Assembly (NCBI GenBank): GCA_017450165.1
Contig: JAFSWO010000083.1
Location: 41,392-105,391, forward strand
DNA: 64,000 nt
Source of the DNA: Bacteroidales bacterium
GTDB lineage: Bacteria; Bacteroidota; Bacteroidia; Bacteroidales; UBA932
Direction: 5' to 3'
In this document: positions 15,852 to 23,715 of the stretch, piece after piece
How the letters are laid out: each line of letters begins with the position of its first letter
Numbering within the stretch: position 1 is the first letter of the stretch
Notes under the pieces: generated by a model
Told to the model about the DNA's origin: nothing
The model's input: the letters and a program-made list of their open reading frames with translations, nothing else
The model's database searches: none
Program-made: the position numbers and the translations under genes

Positions 15852-17063
15852 ATGAAAAAAACAACCCTGCTGATCAGCTTGCTGGCCATTCTTTGTGTAT
15901 TCTTCGCGGAGGATTGCCGCGCCTGCACTTCCGCCATTATTTCCGGTCGGTTGACCCCCGATGGCCGTCCGCTGCTCTGGAAACACCGAGATACGGGTGA
16001 GCTGAACAACCGTGTGGATTATATTGCACGAAACAAAAATGTTAAATATGCGTTTATAGCTGTTGTAAACGCGGCTCCGGATGAGCAGGAAGCGTGGATG
16101 GGAACCAACGAAACCGGCTTCTCCATCATCAATACCGCCTCCTCCAACATGCATAAATACAAGGAGGACAGCAACGACCAGGAAGGCGTCGTGATGTACA
16201 AGGCCCTGGCGTGCTGCCGTACCCTCGCTGATTTTGAGGCGTTTCTGGAGAAGAACAAACCGCTGGGCGTGGAGACCAACTTTGGCGTGATTGATGCCGA
16301 GGGTGGTGCCGCTTACTATGAGACCAACAGTTACGACTGGACCAAGCAGGATATCAACGACCCGACGGTCGCACCCCTGGGCTATAAGGTCTACACCAAC
16401 TTCTCGCCTACGGGCAAGGTGGATGGCGGTGGCGGATACATTCGCTATGCTACGGCCGACAACACCTTCCGTACGCGCGTGCTGAGCGGCGGCCAGGTCA
16501 CCCCGCAGTGGATTTTCGACAATCTTTCCCGTAATTACTCCCACCCGATCCTGGGTGTGGATCTTCGCAAAGACCTCTCCGCAGCGCCCAACGGCTGGAT
16601 CTATGATATGGATTTCATCCCGCGCAAGAGCACGGCCTCTTCCGCCGTTATCAAAGGTGTGAAGAAGGGTGAAAACCCGCTGCTTACCACCATGTGGGTT
16701 GTGCTGGGTTATCCGCCTGTATCTGTGGCCGTTCCTACCACGGTGGCCGCCGGCAAGGAGCAGCCTGCCGTCGTGAGCCGCATCAGTGACAAAGAGGAAA
16801 CCTGCCCCATCAGCAATGTCGCCATGGCGCGCCGCGCAAAGGTATTCCCCATCAAACGGGGCAGCGGCCCGAGCTACGTGCACTTCTCCGAGGTTTGCAA
16901 TGCGGAGGGAACGGGTTATCTGCAGCGCCTCGCTCCAATCGAGAAGGCCATCTTTGAGGCGTTCGATGCGCTTCAGGCCAAGTGGTATGCTGCCGGAAAG
17001 CCGGATGCTGCGGCCCTGAAGGCCCTCTACAGCACCCTTGATTTTGGTCTGGATGTCCAGTAG
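15852..17063 (+). CDS. Exported C45/choloylglycine-like Ntn hydrolase
   Basis: 403-aa secreted protein resembling the acyl-CoA:isopenicillin N acyltransferase/linear-amide hydrolase group. A 24-residue signal peptide (MKKTTLLISLLAILCVFFAE, then DCRA) ends immediately before CTSAIISGRLTPDGRPLLWK. Signal-peptidase cleavage after Ala24 would therefore expose Cys25 as the N-terminal nucleophile. Further family-like blocks are MGTNETGFSIINTASSN and FGVIDAEGGAAYYET. Substrate unknown; amide or bile-salt-like conjugates are possibilities by family only. The ATG at 15852 is chosen for the signal peptide. Its 3' end overlaps the mfd start by 11 bases. Confidence 0.82.
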   Translation: MKKTTLLISLLAILCVFFAEDCRACTSAIISGRLTPDGRPLLWKHRDTGELNNRVDYIARNKNVKYAFIAVVNAAPDEQEAWMGTNETGFSIINTASSNMHKYKEDSNDQEGVVMYKALACCRTLADFEAFLEKNKPLGVETNFGVIDAEGGAAYYETNSYDWTKQDINDPTVAPLGYKVYTNFSPTGKVDGGGGYIRYATADNTFRTRVLSGGQVTPQWIFDNLSRNYSHPILGVDLRKDLSAAPNGWIYDMDFIPRKSTASSAVIKGVKKGENPLLTTMWVVLGYPPVSVAVPTTVAAGKEQPAVVSRISDKEETCPISNVAMARRAKVFPIKRGSGPSYVHFSEVCNAEGTGYLQRLAPIEKAIFEAFDALQAKWYAAGKPDAAALKALYSTLDFGLDVQ

Positions 17064-20000
17064 TACGGAATCAAATACAATTGCCGCGCCGCGGATTGCC
17101 GCCTTCACCCTCTCGGCGAAGGCGGTCTGGATAGCTTCAGCTCTCATGGCGCTCAAGCGTCCGGGGTTGCACGTGCTGGTGGCGGACAGTAAAAAGAGCG
17201 CCTATTTCCTTTCGAGCGACCTCTACAACTTTTTCGGGGACGATACGGTCTTTCTCTTCCCCGCCTCCACCGACAAGTCGGAAACCAAAACCGCGACCGC
17301 CAAGGTGCAGCGGACCGCCGCGCTTTCCATGGTGACGGCCATGAAGGATGGCGGCAATCCGGACGATCTTTTCGATTTTGAAACGGCCCTCGCGCAGGCA
17401 ACCTTCAACCTGGCGGCGCTGAGCACCCCTTCTTCAACTCCGGCCAAGATTCTGGTGACCTATCCGGACGCCTTGGCGGAAAAAGTGCTCAAAAAGAGCA
17501 AAACGCGCGCCTCCATTCTCCAAATATCCCGTGGAGAGAAGCTCTCACACGACTTTATAACAGAGTTGTTGTTTACAAACGGGTTCAAACGGGCCGATTT
17601 TGTATCTGAACCGGGAGAATTCGCGGTACGAGGCGGTCTGATCGACATTTTTTCCTTTTCGGACAACCAGCCCTATCGCGTGGATTTCTTCGGTGAAGAG
17701 GTGGACTCCATCCGCCGTTTCGACGTCAACACCCAATTCTCCACCACTGAGCTGGAGCGGGTGGAAATCTTCCCGGACCTTACCCGGAACCACGCGGAGA
17801 ACGAATATGTAGATTTTGAAACCATTCTTCCGAAGGGCACCGTCCGTTGGGATCTGACGGAGGCTGAATTGGCCACCCCCGGCGAAGCGACGGTCATCCC
17901 CCAACCCACCTTCAACAAGAACTTTGAGATTCTGGCCGGAGATATCGAGGAGAAACTCTCCGAGGGCTACACGGTTACCATCCTCAGCCCGAACGAATCG
18001 CAAACCCTTCGCCTTCAGCAGATTCTGCGCGACATCGGCACCGGGGCCCGCCCCAGATTCCTGCCGCTTTCGCTCCACGAGGGCTACATTGACAAAACCT
18101 TGCGCAACTGTTTCTACACGGACCACCAGATATTTGAGCGTTACCACAAGATCAAGGTCCGCCGGCAGGTGGAAAAGAGTGAGCGGCTTACCATCAACGA
18201 TTTGACCTCGATGCAGTTGGGGGATTACGTGGTGCATATCGATCACGGCGTAGGGCGCTTTGGCGGTCTGGTCAAAACCCATATCGGCGGCCGCGTGCAG
18301 GAGGCCATCAAGCTGGAGTATCGCGACAACGACGTAATCTTCGTCTCCATCCACGGTATCCATCGCATCTCCAAATACCGCTCGCGCGACGATGAGCCCC
18401 CCAAGATTTACAAGCTTGGCACCAAGGCGTGGGAAAACCTGAAATCCGCCACCAAGGCCAAGGTCAAGGATATCGCCAAGGATTTGATCCAGCTCTACTC
18501 CCAGCGGCAGCAGTCGCAGGGGTTCGCCTTCTCGGCGGACACCTATCTGCAGCAGGAGCTCGAATCCTCCTTCCTGTTTGAGGATACGCCGGATCAGGTG
18601 AAGGCCACCCTCGCCGTCAAGGAGGATATGGAGAGCGTCCATCCGATGGACCGTCTGATCTGTGGCGATGTGGGTTTCGGAAAGACCGAAATCGCCGTCC
18701 GGGCAGCCTTCAAGGCGGTTTGCGACAGCAAGCAGGTGGCCGTCCTGGTGCCCACCACCATCCTGGCGCTGCAGCATTTCAAAACCTTCTCCGAGCGCCT
18801 CAAGAACTTCCCTTGCCGGGTGGATTACCTGAGCCGCCTGCGCACCGCAAAAGAGATCAAGGAGATTCAGGCGGACCTCGAGGCGGGCAAGATCGATATT
18901 CTGATAGGTACGCACCGCCTGCTCAATAAAACCATAAAATTCAAAGACTTAGGCCTTCTTATCATCGATGAAGAGCAAAAGTTCGGCGTTACGGCCAAAG
19001 AGCGGTTGCGCCAGTTGAAGGCTTCGGTCGATACCCTGACCCTCACGGCAACCCCGATCCCGCGCACCCTGCAGTTCTCTCTGCTGGGCGCCCGCGATCT
19101 CTCCATCATCAACACCCCGCCCCCGAACCGCCTGCCGGTTTACACGGAAGTGATTCATTTTGAAGATGATACAATTGCGGATATTATCAACCGCGAACTG
19201 GAGCGCGGCGGCCAGGTCTTCTTCGTTCACAACCGCGTGGAGGATATCCTCTCTATCCGCGAAATCCTTCACCGTCTGGTGCCGGAGGCCGATATCTGTG
19301 TGGCCCACGGCCAGATGGATCCACAGGAGCTGGAGCAGCGGATGCTCGACTTCATCAACGGCGATTACGACATCCTGCTCTCCACCTCCATCATGGAGAA
19401 CGGTATCGATATTCCCAACGCCAACACCATCATTATCAACCAGGCGCAGCGGTTCGGCCTCTCGGACCTGCACCAGCTGCGCGGCCGCGTCGGCCGAAGC
19501 AACGTCAAGGCGTACTGCTATCTGGTGATTCCCTCCATGGACGGGATCACCGACGAGGCGCGTCGCCGCATCAAGGCCATCGAGGCCTTCTCCGACCTGG
19601 GCAGCGGTTTCAATATCGCCATGCAGGATCTGGATATCCGCGGCGCGGGCAACCTGCTCGGCGCGGAACAGAGCGGCTTTATCGCCGAGATGGGTTTCGA
19701 AACCTATATGCGGATTTTGAACGAGGCGATGGCCGAACTGCCGGAGACCATCCGCCGGGAAGAGCAGGCCAACATCAAGCACCGCAAAGAGGGCATCACG
19801 GCGGCCGACCTTCCGCAAATCTTTATCAATGAGATTGATACGCAAGTTGAAACGGATATGGAAATCCTGATCCCGGACGACTATGTCAATGTGCCGTCAG
19901 AGAAGATCCGGCTCTACCGCGAGCTCGACAGCCTCAGCCGCGAGGCCGATCTGGAGAAGTTCGCGCGCGGCCTGGAAGACCGGTTCGGTCCGATTCCGGA

Positions 20001-20304
20001 GCCGGTGAACGCCCTGATGGATGTGGTGCGCCTGCGCCGCGAGGCCCAGAAAATCGGAATCGAGCGCGTGGTGCTCAAGAAGAACATGATGCTGGCCTAC
20101 TTCATCCAGAATCCCATGTCCAACTTCTTCGAAACCAAAACGTTCGCTCGCGTGCTGGACAATGTCGCCCGCGCCGGCAACCGCTATAGCGTGGTACAGA
20201 ACGAGACGCGTCTCTACCTCAAGAGCGTCGGGGTGACCACTGTGGCGCGCGCCGTGCAGCTGCTCCGAAATCTGGCAAGCGGCACGGAGGAGAGCGCGCT
20301 TTAG
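17053..20304 (+). CDS. mfd: Transcription-repair coupling factor Mfd
   Basis: ATP-dependent translocase that removes stalled RNA polymerase and recruits UvrA (1083 aa). N-terminal UvrB-like region includes FVSEPGEFAVRGGLIDIFSFSD. RNAP-interacting domain: GDYVVHIDHGVGRFGGL. Helicase motifs: Walker A CGDVGFGKTEIAVRAAFKAV, DEEQKFGV, TATPIPRTLQFSLLGARDLS, FVHNRVEDI, STSIMENGIDIPNANTIII and the TRG-type block QLRGRVGRSNVKAYCYL. I start at ATG 17053 (MSSSTESNT), overlapping the previous stop by 11 bases; an in-frame ATG at 17038 is possible. Confidence 0.97.
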   Translation: MSSSTESNTIAAPRIAAFTLSAKAVWIASALMALKRPGLHVLVADSKKSAYFLSSDLYNFFGDDTVFLFPASTDKSETKTATAKVQRTAALSMVTAMKDGGNPDDLFDFETALAQATFNLAALSTPSSTPAKILVTYPDALAEKVLKKSKTRASILQISRGEKLSHDFITELLFTNGFKRADFVSEPGEFAVRGGLIDIFSFSDNQPYRVDFFGEEVDSIRRFDVNTQFSTTELERVEIFPDLTRNHAENEYVDFETILPKGTVRWDLTEAELATPGEATVIPQPTFNKNFEILAGDIEEKLSEGYTVTILSPNESQTLRLQQILRDIGTGARPRFLPLSLHEGYIDKTLRNCFYTDHQIFERYHKIKVRRQVEKSERLTINDLTSMQLGDYVVHIDHGVGRFGGLVKTHIGGRVQEAIKLEYRDNDVIFVSIHGIHRISKYRSRDDEPPKIYKLGTKAWENLKSATKAKVKDIAKDLIQLYSQRQQSQGFAFSADTYLQQELESSFLFEDTPDQVKATLAVKEDMESVHPMDRLICGDVGFGKTEIAVRAAFKAVCDSKQVAVLVPTTILALQHFKTFSERLKNFPCRVDYLSRLRTAKEIKEIQADLEAGKIDILIGTHRLLNKTIKFKDLGLLIIDEEQKFGVTAKERLRQLKASVDTLTLTATPIPRTLQFSLLGARDLSIINTPPPNRLPVYTEVIHFEDDTIADIINRELERGGQVFFVHNRVEDILSIREILHRLVPEADICVAHGQMDPQELEQRMLDFINGDYDILLSTSIMENGIDIPNANTIIINQAQRFGLSDLHQLRGRVGRSNVKAYCYLVIPSMDGITDEARRRIKAIEAFSDLGSGFNIAMQDLDIRGAGNLLGAEQSGFIAEMGFETYMRILNEAMAELPETIRREEQANIKHRKEGITAADLPQIFINEIDTQVETDMEILIPDDYVNVPSEKIRLYRELDSLSREADLEKFARGLEDRFGPIPEPVNALMDVVRLRREAQKIGIERVVLKKNMMLAYFIQNPMSNFFETKTFARVLDNVARAGNRYSVVQNETRLYLKSVGVTTVARAVQLLRNLASGTEESAL

Positions 20305-20375
20305 GCACAAAGTTTGAAATAATCTTGTTGCAGTCGCGTAAAATTATCATCTTTGCATTTCTAAACTGCACGGTT

Positions 20376-21704
20376 ATGAAGCGTTCCGGTTGGTATTTTG
20401 CAATGGCGCTGCTTCTGGTTCTGGCCGGGAGTACGGTGGCTTCTGCTCAGGAGGTGACGGCCGATACGGGCTACTCGCCCTACTCGCTGTTCGGCATCGG
20501 CCAGCTGTCGGGGCAGGGCACGACCTACAACGCCTCCATGGCCGGCCTGGGTATCGCCACCCGCAACAACCGCTTCATCAACGTGATCAACCCGGCCGCC
20601 GTCACGGCGCGCGAAGCCAAATCCTTCATGATGGATTTCGGTGTAACGGAAAACAATGTGATCTACACGGCCGATGCCGCCACCTCCGGCGACCCTTCTG
20701 CAACCGGCAAGCTGCGCTCCGCCAACAACACCTTCAACATGGACCACATCATCTTCTCCTTCCCGATGTGGAAAGGTTCGGCGTTCAAGGCGGGCATCAT
20801 GCCATACAGCTCGGTGGGTTACAGCCTGCGTTCGTTTGAACAATCGGACGCCCTTCTGGCAGAGGTGGGCGACGTGCAGTATTACCGGATTGGCCAGGGC
20901 GGCCTTTACAAAGCCTTTTTAGGTGCCGGCGTAACGCTCTGGGACCGGCTGAGCCTGGGTGTGGACGGGCAGTATTACTTTGGTAACATCGTCCGATACA
21001 GCTACGCCAACTTCACCACGAGCAGCATTTACCGTTCCATCAACTCCGGTTGGGACAACTACCTGAGCGGCATCAATGCGAAGTTCGGTATGCAGTACGA
21101 ACAGCCGATGGGTAAGAAACTGGCGCTGACCGTGGGTGCCACCTGCCAGCTGGGCACCACCCTTTCCGGGGAGAGCCGCCGCTTCGCCTACGGTATCGCC
21201 TCTTCCACCGACACCATCACCAATGTAACCTCGCCGCTGGCGGGCTACCGGATGCCGATGGAGATTGGCGCGGGCTTCTCCCTGCGCAGCACGGACCGCT
21301 GGATGGTCGGTTTCGATTATACCCGGCAGGACTGGACCAATACCAGCTTTGAGGCAACCCCGGGCGTCAGTTTCGCACCGGCCTGCCAGCAGTCGTTCCG
21401 CCTGGGCGCCGAGCTGACCCCGAACCGCTACGATATCCGCTACTTCATGAAACGCCTGACCTACCACGCCGGCTTGTTCTACGAGCAAGGTTATGTGTCG
21501 CTGGGCGGACACCAGGTGACGGACCGCGGAATCACGCTGGGCGTGTCGGTTCCCGTCTCACGCTACTATAATTCTCTTTCTCTGGGAATTACGGCGGGTC
21601 AGCGCGGCACGGTTGACAATAATTTGATTCGCGAAACGTACGTGACTTTCAACATCTCTTTCAGTTTGCACGATATTTGGTTCTTAAAACAGTTGTACGA
21701 ATAA
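20376..21704 (+). CDS. Outer-membrane beta-barrel protein of the lptC-ppiD cluster
   Basis: 442-aa exported protein. Signal peptide MKRSGWYFAMALLLVLAGST...ASAQ, then YSPYSLFGIGQLSGQGTTYNASMAGLGIATRN and many alternating hydrophobic/aromatic strands ending in aromatic residues (TFNISFSLHDIWFLKQLYE). This resembles PorV/FadL-like Bacteroidetes barrels of unknown cargo. It starts a run of four plus-strand envelope genes. A near-consensus -7 element (CATCTTTG) lies about 20 bases upstream of the ATG at 20376. Function not assigned. Confidence 0.75.
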   Translation: MKRSGWYFAMALLLVLAGSTVASAQEVTADTGYSPYSLFGIGQLSGQGTTYNASMAGLGIATRNNRFINVINPAAVTAREAKSFMMDFGVTENNVIYTADAATSGDPSATGKLRSANNTFNMDHIIFSFPMWKGSAFKAGIMPYSSVGYSLRSFEQSDALLAEVGDVQYYRIGQGGLYKAFLGAGVTLWDRLSLGVDGQYYFGNIVRYSYANFTTSSIYRSINSGWDNYLSGINAKFGMQYEQPMGKKLALTVGATCQLGTTLSGESRRFAYGIASSTDTITNVTSPLAGYRMPMEIGAGFSLRSTDRWMVGFDYTRQDWTNTSFEATPGVSFAPACQQSFRLGAELTPNRYDIRYFMKRLTYHAGLFYEQGYVSLGGHQVTDRGITLGVSVPVSRYYNSLSLGITAGQRGTVDNNLIRETYVTFNISFSLHDIWFLKQLYE

Positions 21705-21709
21705 ATTCT

Positions 21710-21717
21710 TATTTTTG
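21710..21717 (+). promoter_or_regulatory. -7 element abutting the TPR-like gene
   Basis: TATTTTTG, an exact TAnnTTTG match, ends only 4 bases before the ATG at 21722. If used, the transcript would be leaderless. Confidence 0.4.
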
Positions 21718-21721
21718 CGAT

Positions 21722-23032
21722 ATGAAAAAAGCAGCAATTACCCTTCTCGCGCTTGTCCTCAGCATTCCCGTTTTCGCACAGGGCAAGTTCGGTGCCGACA
21801 GTGCGGAATGCATCAAGTACCTCTCCTACTATTCGGAGTACATGAAGCAGAATAACATTGCCGAGGCAACACCGATGTGGCGCAAGGCTATTTCCATTTG
21901 CCCGCCTACCGCAAACCAGCAGATGCTCATCAACGGCCAGAAGATCCTGCGCCGCGAGATTTCGCTCAACCAGAAAGATCCCGTACGCCGCCAGGAACTG
22001 TTGGATTCCCTCCTCTGGCTGCACGATATCCGGGCCGAGTATTATCCGAACTACGCAACCTCCTCGTTCAACAACAAGGCCATCGATATCATCAACTACT
22101 TCAAGGCTGACAAGAAGAAAGGTTACGATCTTCTCAAGCCGCTGGTAGCGACCGTGGGTGCAAGCTGCTCGCCGGCTGTCTTCGTGAACTATATGCAGCT
22201 CTCGGTGGACCTCTACAAGAACGGCGTCCTGATGCCGGACGATGTGATGGGCAACTACACCGAACTGGTTGAATACATGGAACAGAGCCAGGCAAAGGAC
22301 ATCGCATCGGCACGCGCAAGCGTGGAACAGCTGCTGATTGACAGCGGCGTGGCTTCCTGCGACAACCTGATTGCGCTCTTCACGCCGCGTTACGAGGCCA
22401 ATCCCACCGACAAAGCCCTGTTGGCCAATATGGTGAAGATGCTGGCAACCTCCGACTGCGTGGATACCGACCTCTACCTGAAGGCCGTCGAGTCGCTCAA
22501 TGAGGTGGATCCTTCGCCGCAGTCCGCATACTACCTCTACAAACTCTACTCTGCGCGCGACGAAAACGTCGCCGCTGCCAACGCCCTCTCGGGCGCGATC
22601 GACCAGCTGGATCCCACGAACCCGGACGATCTGCTCCGCATCGCGGATTACAAGCTTGAGCTGGCAACCTTCACCTTCAAGAAGGTGGGCAAGAGCGCAG
22701 AGGCCGTCGCGCTGGCTAAGCAGGTTCCGGACCTCAACCCCAACCTGGCCGGCAAGGCATATTTCCTGATCGGCACCATCTGGGGTTCCCAGAAGTGCTC
22801 GGGCAACGAGGTTGAAATTCGCGCCCCGTACTGGGTGGCAGTGGATTACATGCGCAAGGCAAAAGAGGCGGACGCTTCCCTGGAATCCGAAGCCAACAAC
22901 CTGATCGCACAGTACTCCCGCTACTTCCCGAACTCCGCAGACGCATTCATGTATGACGTGGTGGATGGCAATCCTTACACGGTCAACTGCGGCGGCATGC
23001 GTGAGGCAACGCGTGTTCGTACCAGCAAGTAA
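21722..23032 (+). CDS. Periplasmic TPR-like protein upstream of lptC
   Basis: 436-aa exported protein: signal peptide MKKAAITLLALVLSIPVFAQ, then helical repeats such as CIKYLSYYSEYMKQNNIAEATPMWRKAISICPP and a C-terminal VRTSK. The opening (Cys, aromatic-rich helix, W-R-K, I-x-x-CPP) resembles tetratricopeptide-type proteins encoded beside lptC in Bacteroidales. Probable role: an envelope scaffold, not known in detail. The stop overlaps the lptC ATG (TAATG). Confidence 0.72.
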   Translation: MKKAAITLLALVLSIPVFAQGKFGADSAECIKYLSYYSEYMKQNNIAEATPMWRKAISICPPTANQQMLINGQKILRREISLNQKDPVRRQELLDSLLWLHDIRAEYYPNYATSSFNNKAIDIINYFKADKKKGYDLLKPLVATVGASCSPAVFVNYMQLSVDLYKNGVLMPDDVMGNYTELVEYMEQSQAKDIASARASVEQLLIDSGVASCDNLIALFTPRYEANPTDKALLANMVKMLATSDCVDTDLYLKAVESLNEVDPSPQSAYYLYKLYSARDENVAAANALSGAIDQLDPTNPDDLLRIADYKLELATFTFKKVGKSAEAVALAKQVPDLNPNLAGKAYFLIGTIWGSQKCSGNEVEIRAPYWVAVDYMRKAKEADASLESEANNLIAQYSRYFPNSADAFMYDVVDGNPYTVNCGGMREATRVRTSK

Positions 23033-23664
23033 TGCGCAGAAGATCAGCAACATATTCCTTTTACATTATAGCCGCCTGCGCGGCTATAATGCTTTATTCC
23101 GGATGCTCCGGCAAGCCGGAAACCGCCCCGCTCGACTTTGAACTGACCCCGATGCGGGTGGTCTACAACATGGAGATCCAGCAGACCGAGCGCGGCGTCA
23201 CCACGATGCGGATGACGGCGCCCACGCTGCAGCATTTCGAGTTCCGGAAAGACTCCATCGACCAGTCGTTCGACTACTATCCGGATGGGATCCATGTGGA
23301 TGCCTACACAAGTGACGGTGCGCTGGAAACCACGGTGGATGCCGACGAGGCGCGCCACATCACCACTCCCGGCCAGGAGGAGTGGAAAGCCTTCGGCAAC
23401 GTGAAGATCGTGAACATTGCCAAGCGCGAGCGGATGGAGTCCGACACCATCTACTGGGTACAGGATGAAAAACGGATCTACACGGATTGCTACGTCCGCA
23501 TTTCGTCGCCGCAAGGGGTGATGCAGGGGTATGGCATGGAGTCGGACGAACGGGCCAACCGCACCATCCTGCTCAAGCCTTTTGACTCCTTCTCCAGGAT
23601 GCAGGATTCCACGGAAGTCGTCATCGATTCGGCCAACTTTATTGGGCCATTAAAGGAAAAATGA
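23032..23664 (+). CDS. lptC: LPS export protein LptC
   Basis: 210-aa lipoprotein-like component of the LPS transport bridge. The N-terminus carries a hydrophobic segment and lipobox (MLYSGCSGK). A single LptC-type beta-jellyroll follows: MRMTAPTLQHFEF, DGIHVDAYTSDGALETTVDADEARH, EEWKAFGNVKIVN, and the substrate-like VMQGYGMESDERANRTILLKPF. Its location before ppiD supports the call. The signal-sequence codons contain a perfect 12-bp inverted repeat (23064-23091). Confidence 0.86.
   Translation: MRRRSATYSFYIIAACAAIMLYSGCSGKPETAPLDFELTPMRVVYNMEIQQTERGVTTMRMTAPTLQHFEFRKDSIDQSFDYYPDGIHVDAYTSDGALETTVDADEARHITTPGQEEWKAFGNVKIVNIAKRERMESDTIYWVQDEKRIYTDCYVRISSPQGVMQGYGMESDERANRTILLKPFDSFSRMQDSTEVVIDSANFIGPLKEK
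23064..23091. repeat. Perfect 12-bp inverted repeat in lptC signal-peptide codons
   Basis: CATTATAGCCGC (23064-23075) and GCGGCTATAATG (23080-23091) are exact reverse complements around a 4-base loop. The stem sits 33-60 bases into lptC, where mRNA structure can affect translation. Confidence 0.7.
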
Positions 23665-23665
23665 T

Positions 23666-23673
23666 TACTTTTG
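23666..23673 (+). promoter_or_regulatory. -7 promoter element for ppiD
   Basis: TACTTTTG, an exact TAnnTTTG match, 42 bases before the ppiD ATG and directly after the lptC stop. Confidence 0.65.
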
Positions 23674-23715
23674 CACCCCTAACCCAAATCGATTAAACAC
23701 TAAAGATTCAACAAT

